Origin: Selaginella moellendorffii
Lineage: Eukaryota; Streptophyta; Lycopodiopsida; Selaginellales; Selaginellaceae
DNA: 64,000 bases
Direction of reading: 5' to 3'
NCBI RefSeq assembly: GCF_000143415.4
Contig: NW_003314336.1
Coordinates: forward strand, 248,796-312,795
Below, piece after piece: positions 31,201-42,348 of the stretch. Position 1 is the stretch's first letter, and each line of letters begins with the position of its first letter. Both the position numbers and the translations under genes were made by a program. The notes under the pieces are model-generated. The model was given only the letters and a program-made list of their open reading frames with translations, was not told the origin of the DNA and made no database searches.

Positions 31201-32605
31201 ATGATAGTGTTGATGATTTGGTTGTAGCTTTGTGTTATTAGCATTCGTACTTTTGCTAGTTAGTAACTATGTTAACGTTCAAACGAATTGAGTGGCAAGT
31301 TGAGTTAGTTGTGTTCTAGACAAGATTGTTTAGTAGAGGTTGAGTTTTGGCTTTTCCTTGAAAAGTGATTTAGTCGTGGACTATATTAGCTTTACGAGAG
31401 GAAAAGTTAGTGATTGCTATTGGAATGTTTGAAACCTTATTGGATTTGAATTGAGATATATCAATTATTGATGATTTTTCTTGTGCTTGTTATGAAGTGA
31501 GTTACGTCTTGCTATAGATGGATTTTTAAAGGATCGTTTAATAATCACTTGTTGAGTATAACTTCATTGTACTTGGCTTTTGGATTGATGTAGATATGCT
31601 CTTCATTAGCTTTGGCATTATGAAGTTTAGCTTATGGATGTGTTGAGGAGAATATTATGGGTTGTACCATAATTTCTTCTTTAGCATTGAAGTTAATTCA
31701 TGCGAGACTCTCATTATTCAGCAAGACTTAGCTATAGACTTCTTTAAGCTTTTGGTTCTTTGAGTTTTATCCTCATGTTCCATTTGTTAGCAGTAGTTGG
31801 GGAAGGCATTTTGGCTCATTAGCTTCGATGTTGAAGTTGGCTTTTGCATCTGGCAATCATTGGTAACATCTAGGATACTTGATTATCCTTATCAAAAGAT
31901 TTTTTCTTGATAATTGTTGATATAAAATGATTTGCCATTCTATAGGATGGTAGATTCTTTCTTCAATGATGATTATTCATCTTTTTATTGATGGGATGAT
32001 TGATGGTCTTTCATGATGGTTAGTGATTCTCTTTGATGGTTTTTAGCTTTTCGTATTACCAGATGTTCTTTGTGGTTTGCTTTGGATTGGTCCTTTGGGT
32101 TTGAAACATCAATAGGATGTTGCCAATACTTGCTTGAGCAACTCTGGTTCCTTGATATTATTGATCGGGATCTATTCAGATTGGCTTCTATGATAGTTGG
32201 CATGAATGGGTGTTTGTTGGTCTTACCGCATTCATTCTATTCTATTGATTATTACTTAGGTTAATTCTGATAGATTGGCTTTTGCGTGATATATTCGCAA
32301 GCATTGTGCTTGTTGGTCAATGATACTTTATGTTCTTTGAGTTGTCTTTGGTAAGTTGTTTGGCATACTATCTGCCATCTTCAGTAGTTAAGTTTTATCA
32401 TTGAGTTTTCTTGATGATAAGCTGACTATTGAATTTTGTTGAATAAGGAATCCTATCTTTTCCAATTACAATGATCTTAGTGGTTCTTATACTATCATAC
32501 TAGTTTATCGAATGATAACTTACTTGGAATACTTTTGTGTTCTAATCTAAGATATATTCACTGATAATTAAGTCTCTAAGATATCATTGTCTTTGACTTT
32601 GGGTG
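28214..32605. other. Non-coding internal region of an LTR element
   Basis: About 4.4 kb, rich in T and G on this strand (TTGAGTTGG, GTTGCTTG, TTGATG words), with no open frame above 84 codons and no Gag or Pol motif on either strand. As it follows an LTR and PBS, it is best read as the interior of a non-autonomous (LARD-like) or thoroughly decayed element. No second LTR A closes it; it runs into a truncated LTR B. Confidence 0.5.
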
Positions 32606-33684
32606 CTCTAGCTATGGGCTTAGAGCGAGGTTCTGTTAAGCCACGCTAGGTATCCAAGTAAGGAGTGCCACCCACACTTGGACTAGGAGCATGAACCATT
32701 CGATCTCCCGGGGGAACTAAAGTCGACTCTTGAACACTTCACCAAACTACCTTGCTTGTTGGTCCGTATTCACTCTAGCCTTGGACTTCCTAGTGGTTAT
32801 CCCATCACCCAACACCTGGGTACAGTCTTCTTGGGACAAACTAGCCTTTCTTGGCCAAATTAGCTCCACTAGAGTCCTCCCCCTACTATACTTTTGGAGC
32901 TCACCAAACCCCCTAGGGTCTGGGAGACGAATGCTTTGGGCTTTCACCCCCTCAGACTCAAACTCGGACTCAGACTCGGACTTGGACTCGGACTCAGACT
33001 CGGACTTGGACTCGGACTCAGACTCGGACTTGGACTCGGACTCAGACTCAGACTCGGACTCAGACTCGGACTCGAACTTAGGCTTGGGCTCAGTCTCGGT
33101 CTTAACCTCGGCCTCGGTCTCGGTCTCGGTCCCATCTCAGTCTTGATCTCGACTTTGGACTCCATCTCGGGTCCTTCTCGGACTCCATCTCAGATTCCAT
33201 CTCGGACTCCATCTCGGGTCCATCTCAGACTCCATCTCGGGTCCATCTTAGACTCCATCTTGGGTCCATCTCGGACTTCATCTCGGATTCCATCTTGGGT
33301 CCATCTCGAACTCCATCTCGGTCCATCTTGGACTCCATCTCAGACTCCATCTTGGGTCCATCTTGGACTCCATCTCGGTCCATCTCAGACTCCATCTCAA
33401 GTCCATCTCGGACTCCATCTCGAACTCCATCTTGGATTCCATCTCGGGTCTATCTCGGACTTTATCTCGGGTCCTCTTGTGTCCTTTTTCTAGAGACTCA
33501 CTTATTGTTTGCTCTGTGTTTGTTCCTCGAGCACTTCATTGGGAGTTCCACTCCCGCTCTTGACCTTTCAAGTCAGAGCTTTTTAGTTCAAACATGTTAC
33601 GTTCATTTGGCTTTCGCTTCAGCCACTACCGTGTGGCACCCTTTCGGCTCCATTTTGGGGCCTAGGGATTTTGTGTTTCACAAC
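32606..33684 (-). repeat. LTR family B, 3' LTR, truncated
   Basis: On the minus strand it begins TGTGAAACACAAAATCCC at 33684, preceded by a purine tract (GGGTGGTGGAG) suitable as polypurine tract, and is collinear with 37706-39258/54521-54610. It breaks off at about 32606 and lacks the expected ...GCTTACA end. Confidence 0.65.
32950..33480. repeat. GGACTC-type hexanucleotide array in LTR B
   Basis: Dozens of units of (C/T)TCGGACT / CTCAGACT pass into TCCATCTCGGG. Open frames of Ser-Asp or Leu-Gly repeats in it are artefacts of the array. Confidence 0.8.
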
Positions 33685-36600
33685 TCCACCACCCATAAAT
33701 GATGTTTAATGTCCTCATCGAACGATAAACCATTTTATAAAGTAATACCAACATGTATTACCCTTTCCATTTTTGGCACGTCGCCAATATTCGTCAATGG
33801 TTTGATACCGAAGGCTCACCATGCCTTACCCATCCTCTAAGGAGGATAGTCTCTTCAACTTAGAGACTAATTGGACCACTTATAATGGTTATCTCCTTTT
33901 ATTGGTTTAGTTTTTGCTAAACCTATTAGAGACACCGTCTCTATCTCAATCCCACGACTCCTTCTTGAGTAGTTTCAATTTCCATCGATATAACGTTTGC
34001 ACTTTGGAACTTTTACTTTTGACTTTTTGAAGTCAATTTCCTAAGTGTCTCCAACACCTTGCATTGCATATATTGTGCAACTCCATTTCCCCACCCTAGG
34101 AAGTTCTTTACTTGAGGGCACCATCATCCTCTCTTCTATTTCGTGCCTCTTTAGGCACTAAGTTCTAGTTATCATAATTTGTGCTAGGGCTGTCTATAGC
34201 CTTATCATTTGGCTACCTTACTGCTCTTTCTCTTGGAGCTTCCACTTTCACCAAATCGGAGCAATTGGGAATCCATCTTTGGAAACACCTTGCTTTTCCC
34301 ACAATTCGTTAGCCCTCAACACATTAGTGTTTTTGGCCTAACTTTGCCTTTTGGATTCTTTCCCATGGTTCCCATGGCTCTTTTCTTAACCATTAATCTT
34401 TTGCTCTTATCCTTTGATAGTTGTACCCAACAATATAGAATTGCTACCTCCATTCTCGAGGTATCCTTTTGGTTTTATAGCAAAGACTTTGGTTTCCAAG
34501 TCCAGAGGGTGTTTACCTCTAGTATGTTTCTTTATGATTTTTTACTATGGCTTTATTCATAACCCAATTTAGTGACCCTCCCATGGGTCTCTTATAGAGA
34601 CTACTTTCCTCGGACTCACTATGCCATCGCATGGACATAGCTTATTTACCTTAAGTGCTCTTCCCACTTGGTCATCTTGACCAAACGCCACCATCATAAA
34701 TAGTTCAAATCAACACTTTGAACCAGGAACTTCATTCCTTAACCAACCAAGGATTTTGTCCTTATTTAGCCACAAGATCACCTAGTGATCTCATCTTGGC
34801 ACTTTAACAGAGTTGCCAAGAGGTATTTGGTCTTCTAGACCTTCAAGTTGTTGACCATGACCCCGGGGGTATCCCCCACATTTGGTGGTGCGCCCAAGCC
34901 AGCCCTTACAGTGAAGGGTCCATAGCAACTGAGGTTAGGTGTCCCCATCTCATTCACCACGTCCTTGGTGCCAGTCGCACCAAAGTGTTTAAGTTAGATA
35001 TGCTGAGCCACACTAAACAATCTAACTGTGCATCATGACTCTGAGGCATCCCTCGTTTGGCAGTGTGCCCAAACCAGTCTCCTCACTGAGAGTCCATGAC
35101 CACCAAAAAATGAGTGTCCTCATATTCTAAACCATCACCACGCCTTAGTGATTTGGGACTCAAACCCAAGCACTAAAGGGTTAGGACTCGAACCCAACTT
35201 CGTATATGCATCTACCGAAGGCATCATCTAAGATGCCTGGCGTGACTCCCCATGCCTATGCACCAACTTATAGTTAAAGCGCGCTATAGATCACAGCTTA
35301 GGAACTTAGTTCCTCCGCACTACCAAGTCCTCTCATTTGACATGTCTGTGATCATGCATGGACTCCTCCATACTTGGCCTCATGGCCACCTTTTTTTGAA
35401 GGCAGCACCTTCAACTAGGGTATTTATTCCCCCAACTTGCCAATCTCATTTAGCAAGTCATCTGGCCACCGTAACATGGTTCATGCATAAGCGTGAAAGT
35501 CCTTAACTATAGATTTTCATTCAAAGCCCTCTCTTTGAACACTCGGGGACTACTTCCCCAACCTTGATAGCTTTGCCTCATGACAAGCTTCAAGACCACG
35601 CTTCTGCTGCACCACTCCAATTTTGTGTGCTCTAGGAACCATTTACACTTGGCTTTCTAGGTACTTATCTACCTAGAATTGTCTTTGGGAACCTTCAAGG
35701 AATTTTATTCCTTAGCTTGCTAAGGCTTCTCTTTTTTGCAAGCTCCCTAATCACCATATGGTCTAATATGGATAATTCCACATTTTAGACTCTCCATGGC
35801 ATCACAATCATTAATAATAACCCGTTCGAGCACTTATTTGATTCTCCACTCCCAACTCGCATAACCACCCTTGGTTATGCCCTTTGATTCCTATGGTTCG
35901 GTTCCCCTTTACTACTTTGCTTTTTGGCCTCACATGTTTCCTTCAGTAAAAGGATAGTTTTGCATTTTCTACCATGCCTTAGCAAGTATTCATAGGGATG
36001 AACCTACTCGATAGTCTAAGGAGTGGTTCCTCAATCTAGGTATACTCACTTTGTAATCCTACATACCGGGATTAACGTTGCTTCTCATGAGCCTTTATAT
36101 GCCCATCATTAACCTTGCAAAATCCTTTTTTGGCTTTGTCCAATTCGGTAGAGAGATTTCTCCCGTTTCTGCAACTTCGAACGTTTGGATAACACCTTCT
36201 ATCCATCATTCACTAAGGACTTTGTCCCTTGGGCCTTATTCATTGCCTTCATGACACAAACACCACTTCTTGGTTTTCTAGAGTGCTTATGTCTCCCAAT
36301 GATGGCCTTTTTGACAATGAACATTCCCTTTATGATATTGACTTACTATATTGCAACATAAACAATTTATCCCCCATAAGGGTATACCCAACTTTTTTAT
36401 CCCAATAAAAAGTCTTAAGTAGTTATCTTCTGCTAGTTTAACCAATTATTTTGCACCTTTTGCTTAGTTATCTCATAATTGTCAAGTCTTACAACTCATT
36501 GCTAGTCCTTCCACACCTCCATCATTATTTGGGTCACCACACTCTAACCGCATGCCTTCTAGCTTAGGCTATGCCATTCCCATTTCCATTGGGATTCCTT

Positions 36601-37705
36601 TGGAAGGGTTCTCATAAACTCGCCAACTTGACCTCAAGGTAGCATGCCTTGCCACACCATGGGCTTCATGAGCCTACCTCTATGATACTTCTTACTTGTG
36701 TTTAGGTCTTTGCCAAGACCAATATGGTAGTTTCTTATGCTAATTATCCATTAACACTACACCATAGAGTTTATGCACAACTTTGTGTCAAAGTTGTTTT
36801 CTTCCGGAAAACTTTTTCCCATGACTTTAGCATGGCACATTCTACCACCCATGAGATAGCCACTGTTCTTATACTTGGATTTTACGATCCTCCCCATCCT
36901 TCGTGTGGCACCATACACCTCAGTCCAAATGCTTTTTCCAATCCCTTAGGGTCATTCCTTGACTCTTCTTGAATCATCCAGCATTTTTGGACTTTGGTAA
37001 ACCAACGACCCGTAAGGTCCTATTTTTGAGGTGCTAACTCGCTAGAATACAACTTCATGTATTCATGTCCTACTTATAAGGACCATCTTTCAAGTGTTAC
37101 TCCAACACTTTATTATTTTCCATTTTCTGTGGGCTACCTTTGCCCCTTAGGACTATCCGTCCCTATGATGAGAATACCGACTTATCCTTTGAGCACACCC
37201 CGAACTCCTTGGGCTTGTTCTAGCATTTATAAAAGGTAGCCCCGGCTACCATTTTGAGGACTCGTGTCCTCATCCGTACTTGACTTCTTATGGTCATTAA
37301 TTTTGGTCTCAAATTCATGAGCACCCACCTCAACTATGTGAGGATAATCTTGTGACTCCTTTATTGTTTTGGAGTCTCTATCTTTCCCGTGATCCCAACT
37401 ATAGTTGTTTACCATAACTACCTTAACCAATTTACTGAGTCAACCGCTCATTCAGATCACATCCTCAACTCTCTGAGGGAAACCTTATACTATTCCCAAA
37501 ATCCCAAAGTTGCTCCCTTACTGGCCCTTTTCCAACCACCATATCACACACAAGTTCACGCATGAACTTGAGTGGAGAGCCATATCCTCTCGACATGCTA
37601 CTCCTCGAGGATAAGTCTATATCTAGGACCTTTCAATTCCAATACAAGCAGTGATATACTTGGCCACCAATAAGAGTCGGACTAAGGAACAGTTCCGATA
37701 CCAAG
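33685..37705 (-). other. Internal region of family B element, non-coding
   Basis: About 4.0 kb between two LTR B copies. C/T-rich on this strand, with no open frame above ~117 codons and no Gag, protease, reverse transcriptase or integrase motif. PBS (37692-37703) and purine tract (33685-33697 region) show minus-strand orientation. It fits a non-autonomous LARD-type retrotransposon. The stretch 36232-36535 recurs at 12831-13129. Confidence 0.55.
37692..37703 (-). promoter_or_regulatory. PBS of family B element
   Basis: Reads TGGTATCGGAAC on the minus strand, two bases inside the LTR end; initiator-tRNA-Met type with mismatches. Confidence 0.65.
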
Positions 37706-39258
37706 TTGTAAGCGACTAAATTTTCCATTCTACTTTAATCACTTAACCACACCTCCGACCACTTGGAGGAGTCTCACTCACAACCTCCATAAGTCCTATT
37801 TTGGACTTAGGGACTTACTAGCCCCAAGAATGGCATCCATGCCACTCAACCATTGCACTTGGTCCAAGTGCTCCATATGTCCAATCCCATGATCAACACC
37901 CCAAGGTACCACTGACATATCAGCCAGTTATGCTAAGGCCATGCCAATTCACCTTGGTCACACCGGTGGCCTGACACCACCTACATCACAGTCCCATCTC
38001 TCAAAGACTAGGCCATCCGTCCATGAGTGATCATCCTAGATCCACTCCTTAGCATCCTTAGGATGCCCACAAACATGAGGAATAGGCTTCCTCAATATCC
38101 CTTTTCCAGTCCCACCAAGTCCCTTTCTGTCCATGGCCATGTTTGCCAACACTGCCACTGGATCGAGGCCCACAGGCCCGACCACTAACTCCCACGGTCC
38201 TCTGGGACTTCCTCACCACCCGACTGTATTCTTGGTCACTACACCAGAGGACTACTCCTCTTCCTTTCCACAGTTTGGGCCTTTGGGACAACATTTTGGA
38301 ACACCGTGGCACTATGCGAGCCTCATACATACTCTCACCGCCTTTTGCCTTTGGGTGCTGTAGCCATGGGCATAGAGTGAGGTACCGTTGACCCATGCTA
38401 GGTATCCAAGTAGTGAGTGGCACCCACAGTTGGACTGGGAGCATCGACCATTTGATCTCCCAGAGGAACTAGAGCCAGCTCTTGAACACTTCACCAAGCT
38501 ACACCGCTTGTCAGTTTGTATTCACTCTAGCCTTGGATTTCCCACTCAGTGGTTATCCCATCACCCAACACCTGAGTACAGCCTTCTTGGGACAAACTGG
38601 CCTTTCCTGGCCAAACTGGCTTCACTAGAGTCCTCCCCCTATTATACTTTTGGAGCTCACCAAACCCCCCAGGGTCTGGGAGATGAACGCTTTGGGCTTT
38701 CACCCCCTTAGACTTGATCTCAGACTTAGACTCGGACTCGGACATGGACTCGGACTCGGACTCAGACTCGGACTTGGACTCGGGCTTGGGCTTGGTCTCG
38801 GCCTCGGCCTCGGTCTCGGTCTCGGTCCCGGTCTCGGTCTCAATCTCGGCCCTGGTCTCGGTCTCAATCTGGACTTCAGACTCCATCTCGGGTCCTTCTC
38901 GAACTCCATCTCAAATTCCATCTCAGGTCCATCTTGGACTCCATCTTGGGTCCATCTTGGACTCCATCTCGGACTCCATCTTGGGTCCATCTCGGACTCC
39001 ATCTCGGACTCCATCTCAGACTCCATCTCAAGTCCATCTTGGACTCCATCTTAGACTCCATCTCGGACTCCATCTCGGACTCCATCTCAGACTCCATCTC
39101 GGACTCCATCTCGGGTCTATCTCGGACTCCATCTTAGGTCCTCTTGTGTCCCTTTCTAGAGACTCACTTATTGCTTGCTTTGTGTTTGGTCCTTGAGCAC
39201 TTCATTGGGAGTTCCACTCCCGCTCTCAACCTTTCAAATTGAAGCTTTTTAGTCCAAA
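37706..39258 (-). repeat. LTR family B, 5' LTR (split by transposon copy 3)
   Basis: Plus-strand text begins TGTAAGCGACTAAATTTTCC (LTR end ...GCTTACA on minus). It holds a GGACTC array (38712-39135) and the shared LTR core (about 38630-38705). It is broken at AGTCCAAA by transposon copy 3 and continues at 54521-54610. Confidence 0.75.
38712..39135. repeat. GGACTC-type array in LTR B
   Basis: Same array as at 32950, with internal change from CTCGGACT units to TCCATCTCGGAC units. Confidence 0.8.
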
Positions 39259-39282
39259 AAGCTCTATTTCGTTAAAGTGGGA
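39259..39282 (+). repeat. Left terminal inverted repeat, copy 3
   Basis: Identical to 13484-13507. Confidence 0.9.
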
Positions 39283-39367
39283 ATTGTCATTATCCCACTT
39301 GTAAAATAAGGTTTCCAAACCTTTATATAGTATATAAATATAACAAAATTCAACTGCATTGAGGCAA

Positions 39368-39553
39368 ATGCCATTTTATTTTAAACAAGGAAATGTCTAC
39401 TCAATCACTTCTCCTCCCCCTGCCACTGCTTCACCTCTCTCTTCTCCTTGTCATCGTCGTCCAATTTCTTTCCATCCTTTTAATATTGGCTCAGTTGCTC
39501 CGAGTCTAGGTGGAGCCCAAGTCCCCATTCAATCTTTACTTTCCCCTTATTAA
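39368..39553 (+). CDS. Small Pro/Ser-rich ORF (61 aa), copy 3
   Basis: Same peptide as at 13593-13778, with no substitution from the ATG on. See that entry for the doubts about coding. Confidence 0.3.
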   Translation: MPFYFKQGNVYSITSPPPATASPLSSPCHRRPISFHPFNIGSVAPSLGGAQVPIQSLLSPY

Positions 39554-40100
39554 TAAAACAACTTCGTAGACTTCCAATAACATGCTGTAACACTTCTAGT
39601 ATAATGCAAATCCTCTCAAAGAATTGTCTTTTAATATTATTACAATGGCATGGAACCCCATGCCATAATAAGTTACATTTTTAAATAAATACATGCCATC
39701 TCAGACTGTTATTTTTTGCCTCCAACGCCTATACAATAATCTTGGAATTTCATCACTCTCCACACTATTAGGATTTAAACCCAATAGTAATGCCATCTCT
39801 TCTCTAATACGTCCACGTTTATGTTCAGTGGTCGAAGAACCCATCCGGTTGAGCAGATTATAGAGATGCAGATAGTGCTTGGCTAGACAATATACATGCC
39901 ATAAATGATGACTGGTGTCTGTCCGATCAAATGGCTTCTGATATACTGTTCCATCTGCCATTTGGTTGATTTCTGCAGCCACCTCCTGGACTGGCCGGTT
40001 CTCTATCACCATCGCTCCAAGCCGTTTTGCAAGGTCCCCCAGAACATACGGTTTCTTCTCCCTAGTTTCCATACTGCAAGAGATGGGGTGCACTGCATAT

Positions 40101-42348
40101 TGTAAGCGACTAAATTTTCCATTCTACTTTAGTCACTTAACCACACCTCTGACCATTTGGAGGAGTCTCATTCACAACCTCCATAAGTCCAATCCAGGAC
40201 TTGGGACTTGCTAGCCCCGAGAATGGCATCCATGCCACTCAACATTTGCACTTGGTCCAAGTGCTCCACGTGTCCAATCCCATGACCGACACTCAAAGGT
40301 ACCACCGACATAGCAGCCCGTTACGCTAAGGCCATGCCCAATCACCTTTGCCACACTGGTAGTCCAATACCACTTGCATCACCGTCTTGGCTCTCCAAGA
40401 CTAGGCAAACCATCCGTGAGTGGTCATCTCAGATCCACTCCTTAGCATCCTTAGGATGCCCACCGACAAGGGGAATAGCCTTCCCCAATATCCCTCTGTC
40501 AGTCCCCACTAAGTCCCTTTCTGCCCCTGGCCGTGTTTGCCAACACTGCCACTGGATCGAGACCCACAGGCCCGACCACTAAGTCCCACGGTCCTCTGGG
40601 CTTCCTCACCACACGACTGTGTCCTTTGTCACTACCCCAGAGGACTGCTCCTCTTCCTTTCCACAGTCTGGGCCTTTGGGACAACATTTCGGAACACCGT
40701 GGCCTTACGCGAGCCACCTGGGTACTCTCCTCGCCTTCTGCCCTTGGGTGCTCTAGCCATGGGCTTAGAGCGGGTTCCGTTGAGCCACACCAGGTATCCA
40801 AGTAGGTAGTGCCACCCACACTTGGACTGGGAGCATCGGCCAGTCGATCTCCCGGGGGAACTAGAGCCGGCTCTTGAACACTTCACCAAGCTGCCCCGCT
40901 TGTCGGTCTGTGTTCACTCTAGTCTTGGACTTCCCAGTGGGCAGCTCATCACCCAACACTGGGTCCGGCCTTCCTGGGCCAAACTGGCCTTTCCTGGCCA
41001 AACTGGCTCCACTGCAGTCCTCCCCCTACTATACTTTTGGAGCTCACCAAACCCCCCAGGGTCTGGGAGACGAACGCTTTGGGCTTTCACCCTCTCAGGC
41101 TCCGGACTCGNNNNNNNNNNNNNNNNNNNNNNNNNNNNNNNNNNNNNNNNNNNNNNNNNNNNNNNNNNNNNNNNNNNNNNNNNNNNNNNNNNNNNNNNNN
41201 NNNNNNNNNNNNNNNNNNNNNNNNNNNNNNNNNNNNNNNNNNNNNNNNNNNNNNNNNNNNNNNNNNNNNNNNNNNNNNNNNNNNNNNNNNNNNNNNNNNN
41301 NNNNNNNNNNNNNNNNNNNNNNNNNNNNNNNNNNNNNNNNNNNNNNNNNNNNNNNNNNNNNNNNNNNNNNNNNNNNNNNNNNNNNNNNNNNNNNNNNNNN
41401 NNNNNNNNNNNNNNNNNNNNNNNNNNNNNNNNNNNNNNNNNNNNNNNNNNNNNNNNNNNNNNNNNNNNNNNNNNNNNNNNNNNNNNNNNNNNNNNNNNNN
41501 NNNNNNNNNNNNNNNNNNNNNNNNNNNNNNNNNNNNNNNNNNNNNNNNNNNNNNNNNNNNNNNNNNNNNNNNNNNNNNNNNNNNNNNNNNNNNNNNNNNN
41601 NNNNNNNNNNNNNNNNNNNNNNNNNNNNNNNNNNNNNNNNNNNNNNNNNNNNNNNNNNNNNNNNNNNNNNNNNNTCCTCGAGCATTTCGTTGGGAGTTCC
41701 ACTCCCGCTCTTGACTTTTCAAGTCGGAGCTTTTGGTCCAAACGTGTTACGCTCGTTTGGCTCTCGCTTCGGCCACTACCATGTGGCGCCCTTCCAGCTC
41801 CACTTTGGGGCCTAGGGATTTTGTGTCTCACAACTCCACCACCCATAGACGAAGTTCGATGTCCTCATCGAACGGTGAACCATTTTATAAAGTAACACCC
41901 GCATGTGTTACCATTTCCATCCTTGGCGCGTAGCCAATATTTGTCAATGGTGTGACATTGAAGGCTCACCATGCCTTCTCCATATTCGTCAATGGTTGGA
42001 CATTGAAGGCTCACCATGCCTTTTGCATATCCTCTAAGGAGGGTAGTCTCTCCAACTTAGAGACTGATTGGACCACATATAGTGGTTCTCTCCTTTTATT
42101 GGTTTAGTTCTCGCTAAACCTCTTAGAGACCCTTCTCTAAATCAATCCCACTACTCCTTCTCGAGTAGTCTTAATTTCCATCGATATAACCTTTGCACTT
42201 TGGAACTTTGAATTTTGACTTCTTGGAGTCAATTTCAAGTCGGAGCTTTTGGTCCAAACGTGTTACGCTCGTTTGGCTCTCGCTTCGGCCACTACCATGT
42301 GGCGCCCTTCCGGCTCCACTTTGGGGCCTAGGGATTTTGTGTCTCACA
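40101..42348 (-). mobile_element. Family B LTR derivative nested in transposon copy 3
   Basis: Bounded by TGTAAGCGAC at the left and GTGTCTCACA at the right, with target duplication CATAT (40096-40100; 42349-42353); the empty site CTGCATATGTG is seen in copy 2. In minus orientation: a ~113-bp piece of 5' LTR (42236-42348), ~400 bp of interior with the purine tract, then a whole LTR (40101-41836) containing an assembly gap. It is internally deleted and has no genes. Confidence 0.8.
41111..41674. other. Assembly gap (564 N)
   Basis: The run of N starts where the GGACTC array of LTR B is expected, so the gap is most likely unresolved array. Apparent long frames across it are meaningless. Confidence 0.95.

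Noticed and set aside
32730-33493. Ser-Asp and Leu-Gly repeat proteins (also 38650-39196, 55270-55725, 56194-56626, 57758-58036)
   Set aside because: They are translations of the GGACTC arrays inside LTRs, open in several frames on both strands.
37828-37845. ATGGCATCCATGCCA in LTR B (also 8531, 40221)
   Set aside because: Similar outer arms but a 15-bp unit with a different centre, fixed at one LTR position; not the dispersed motif.
40822-41895. Long frames crossing 41111-41674
   Set aside because: Most of their length is the assembly gap.
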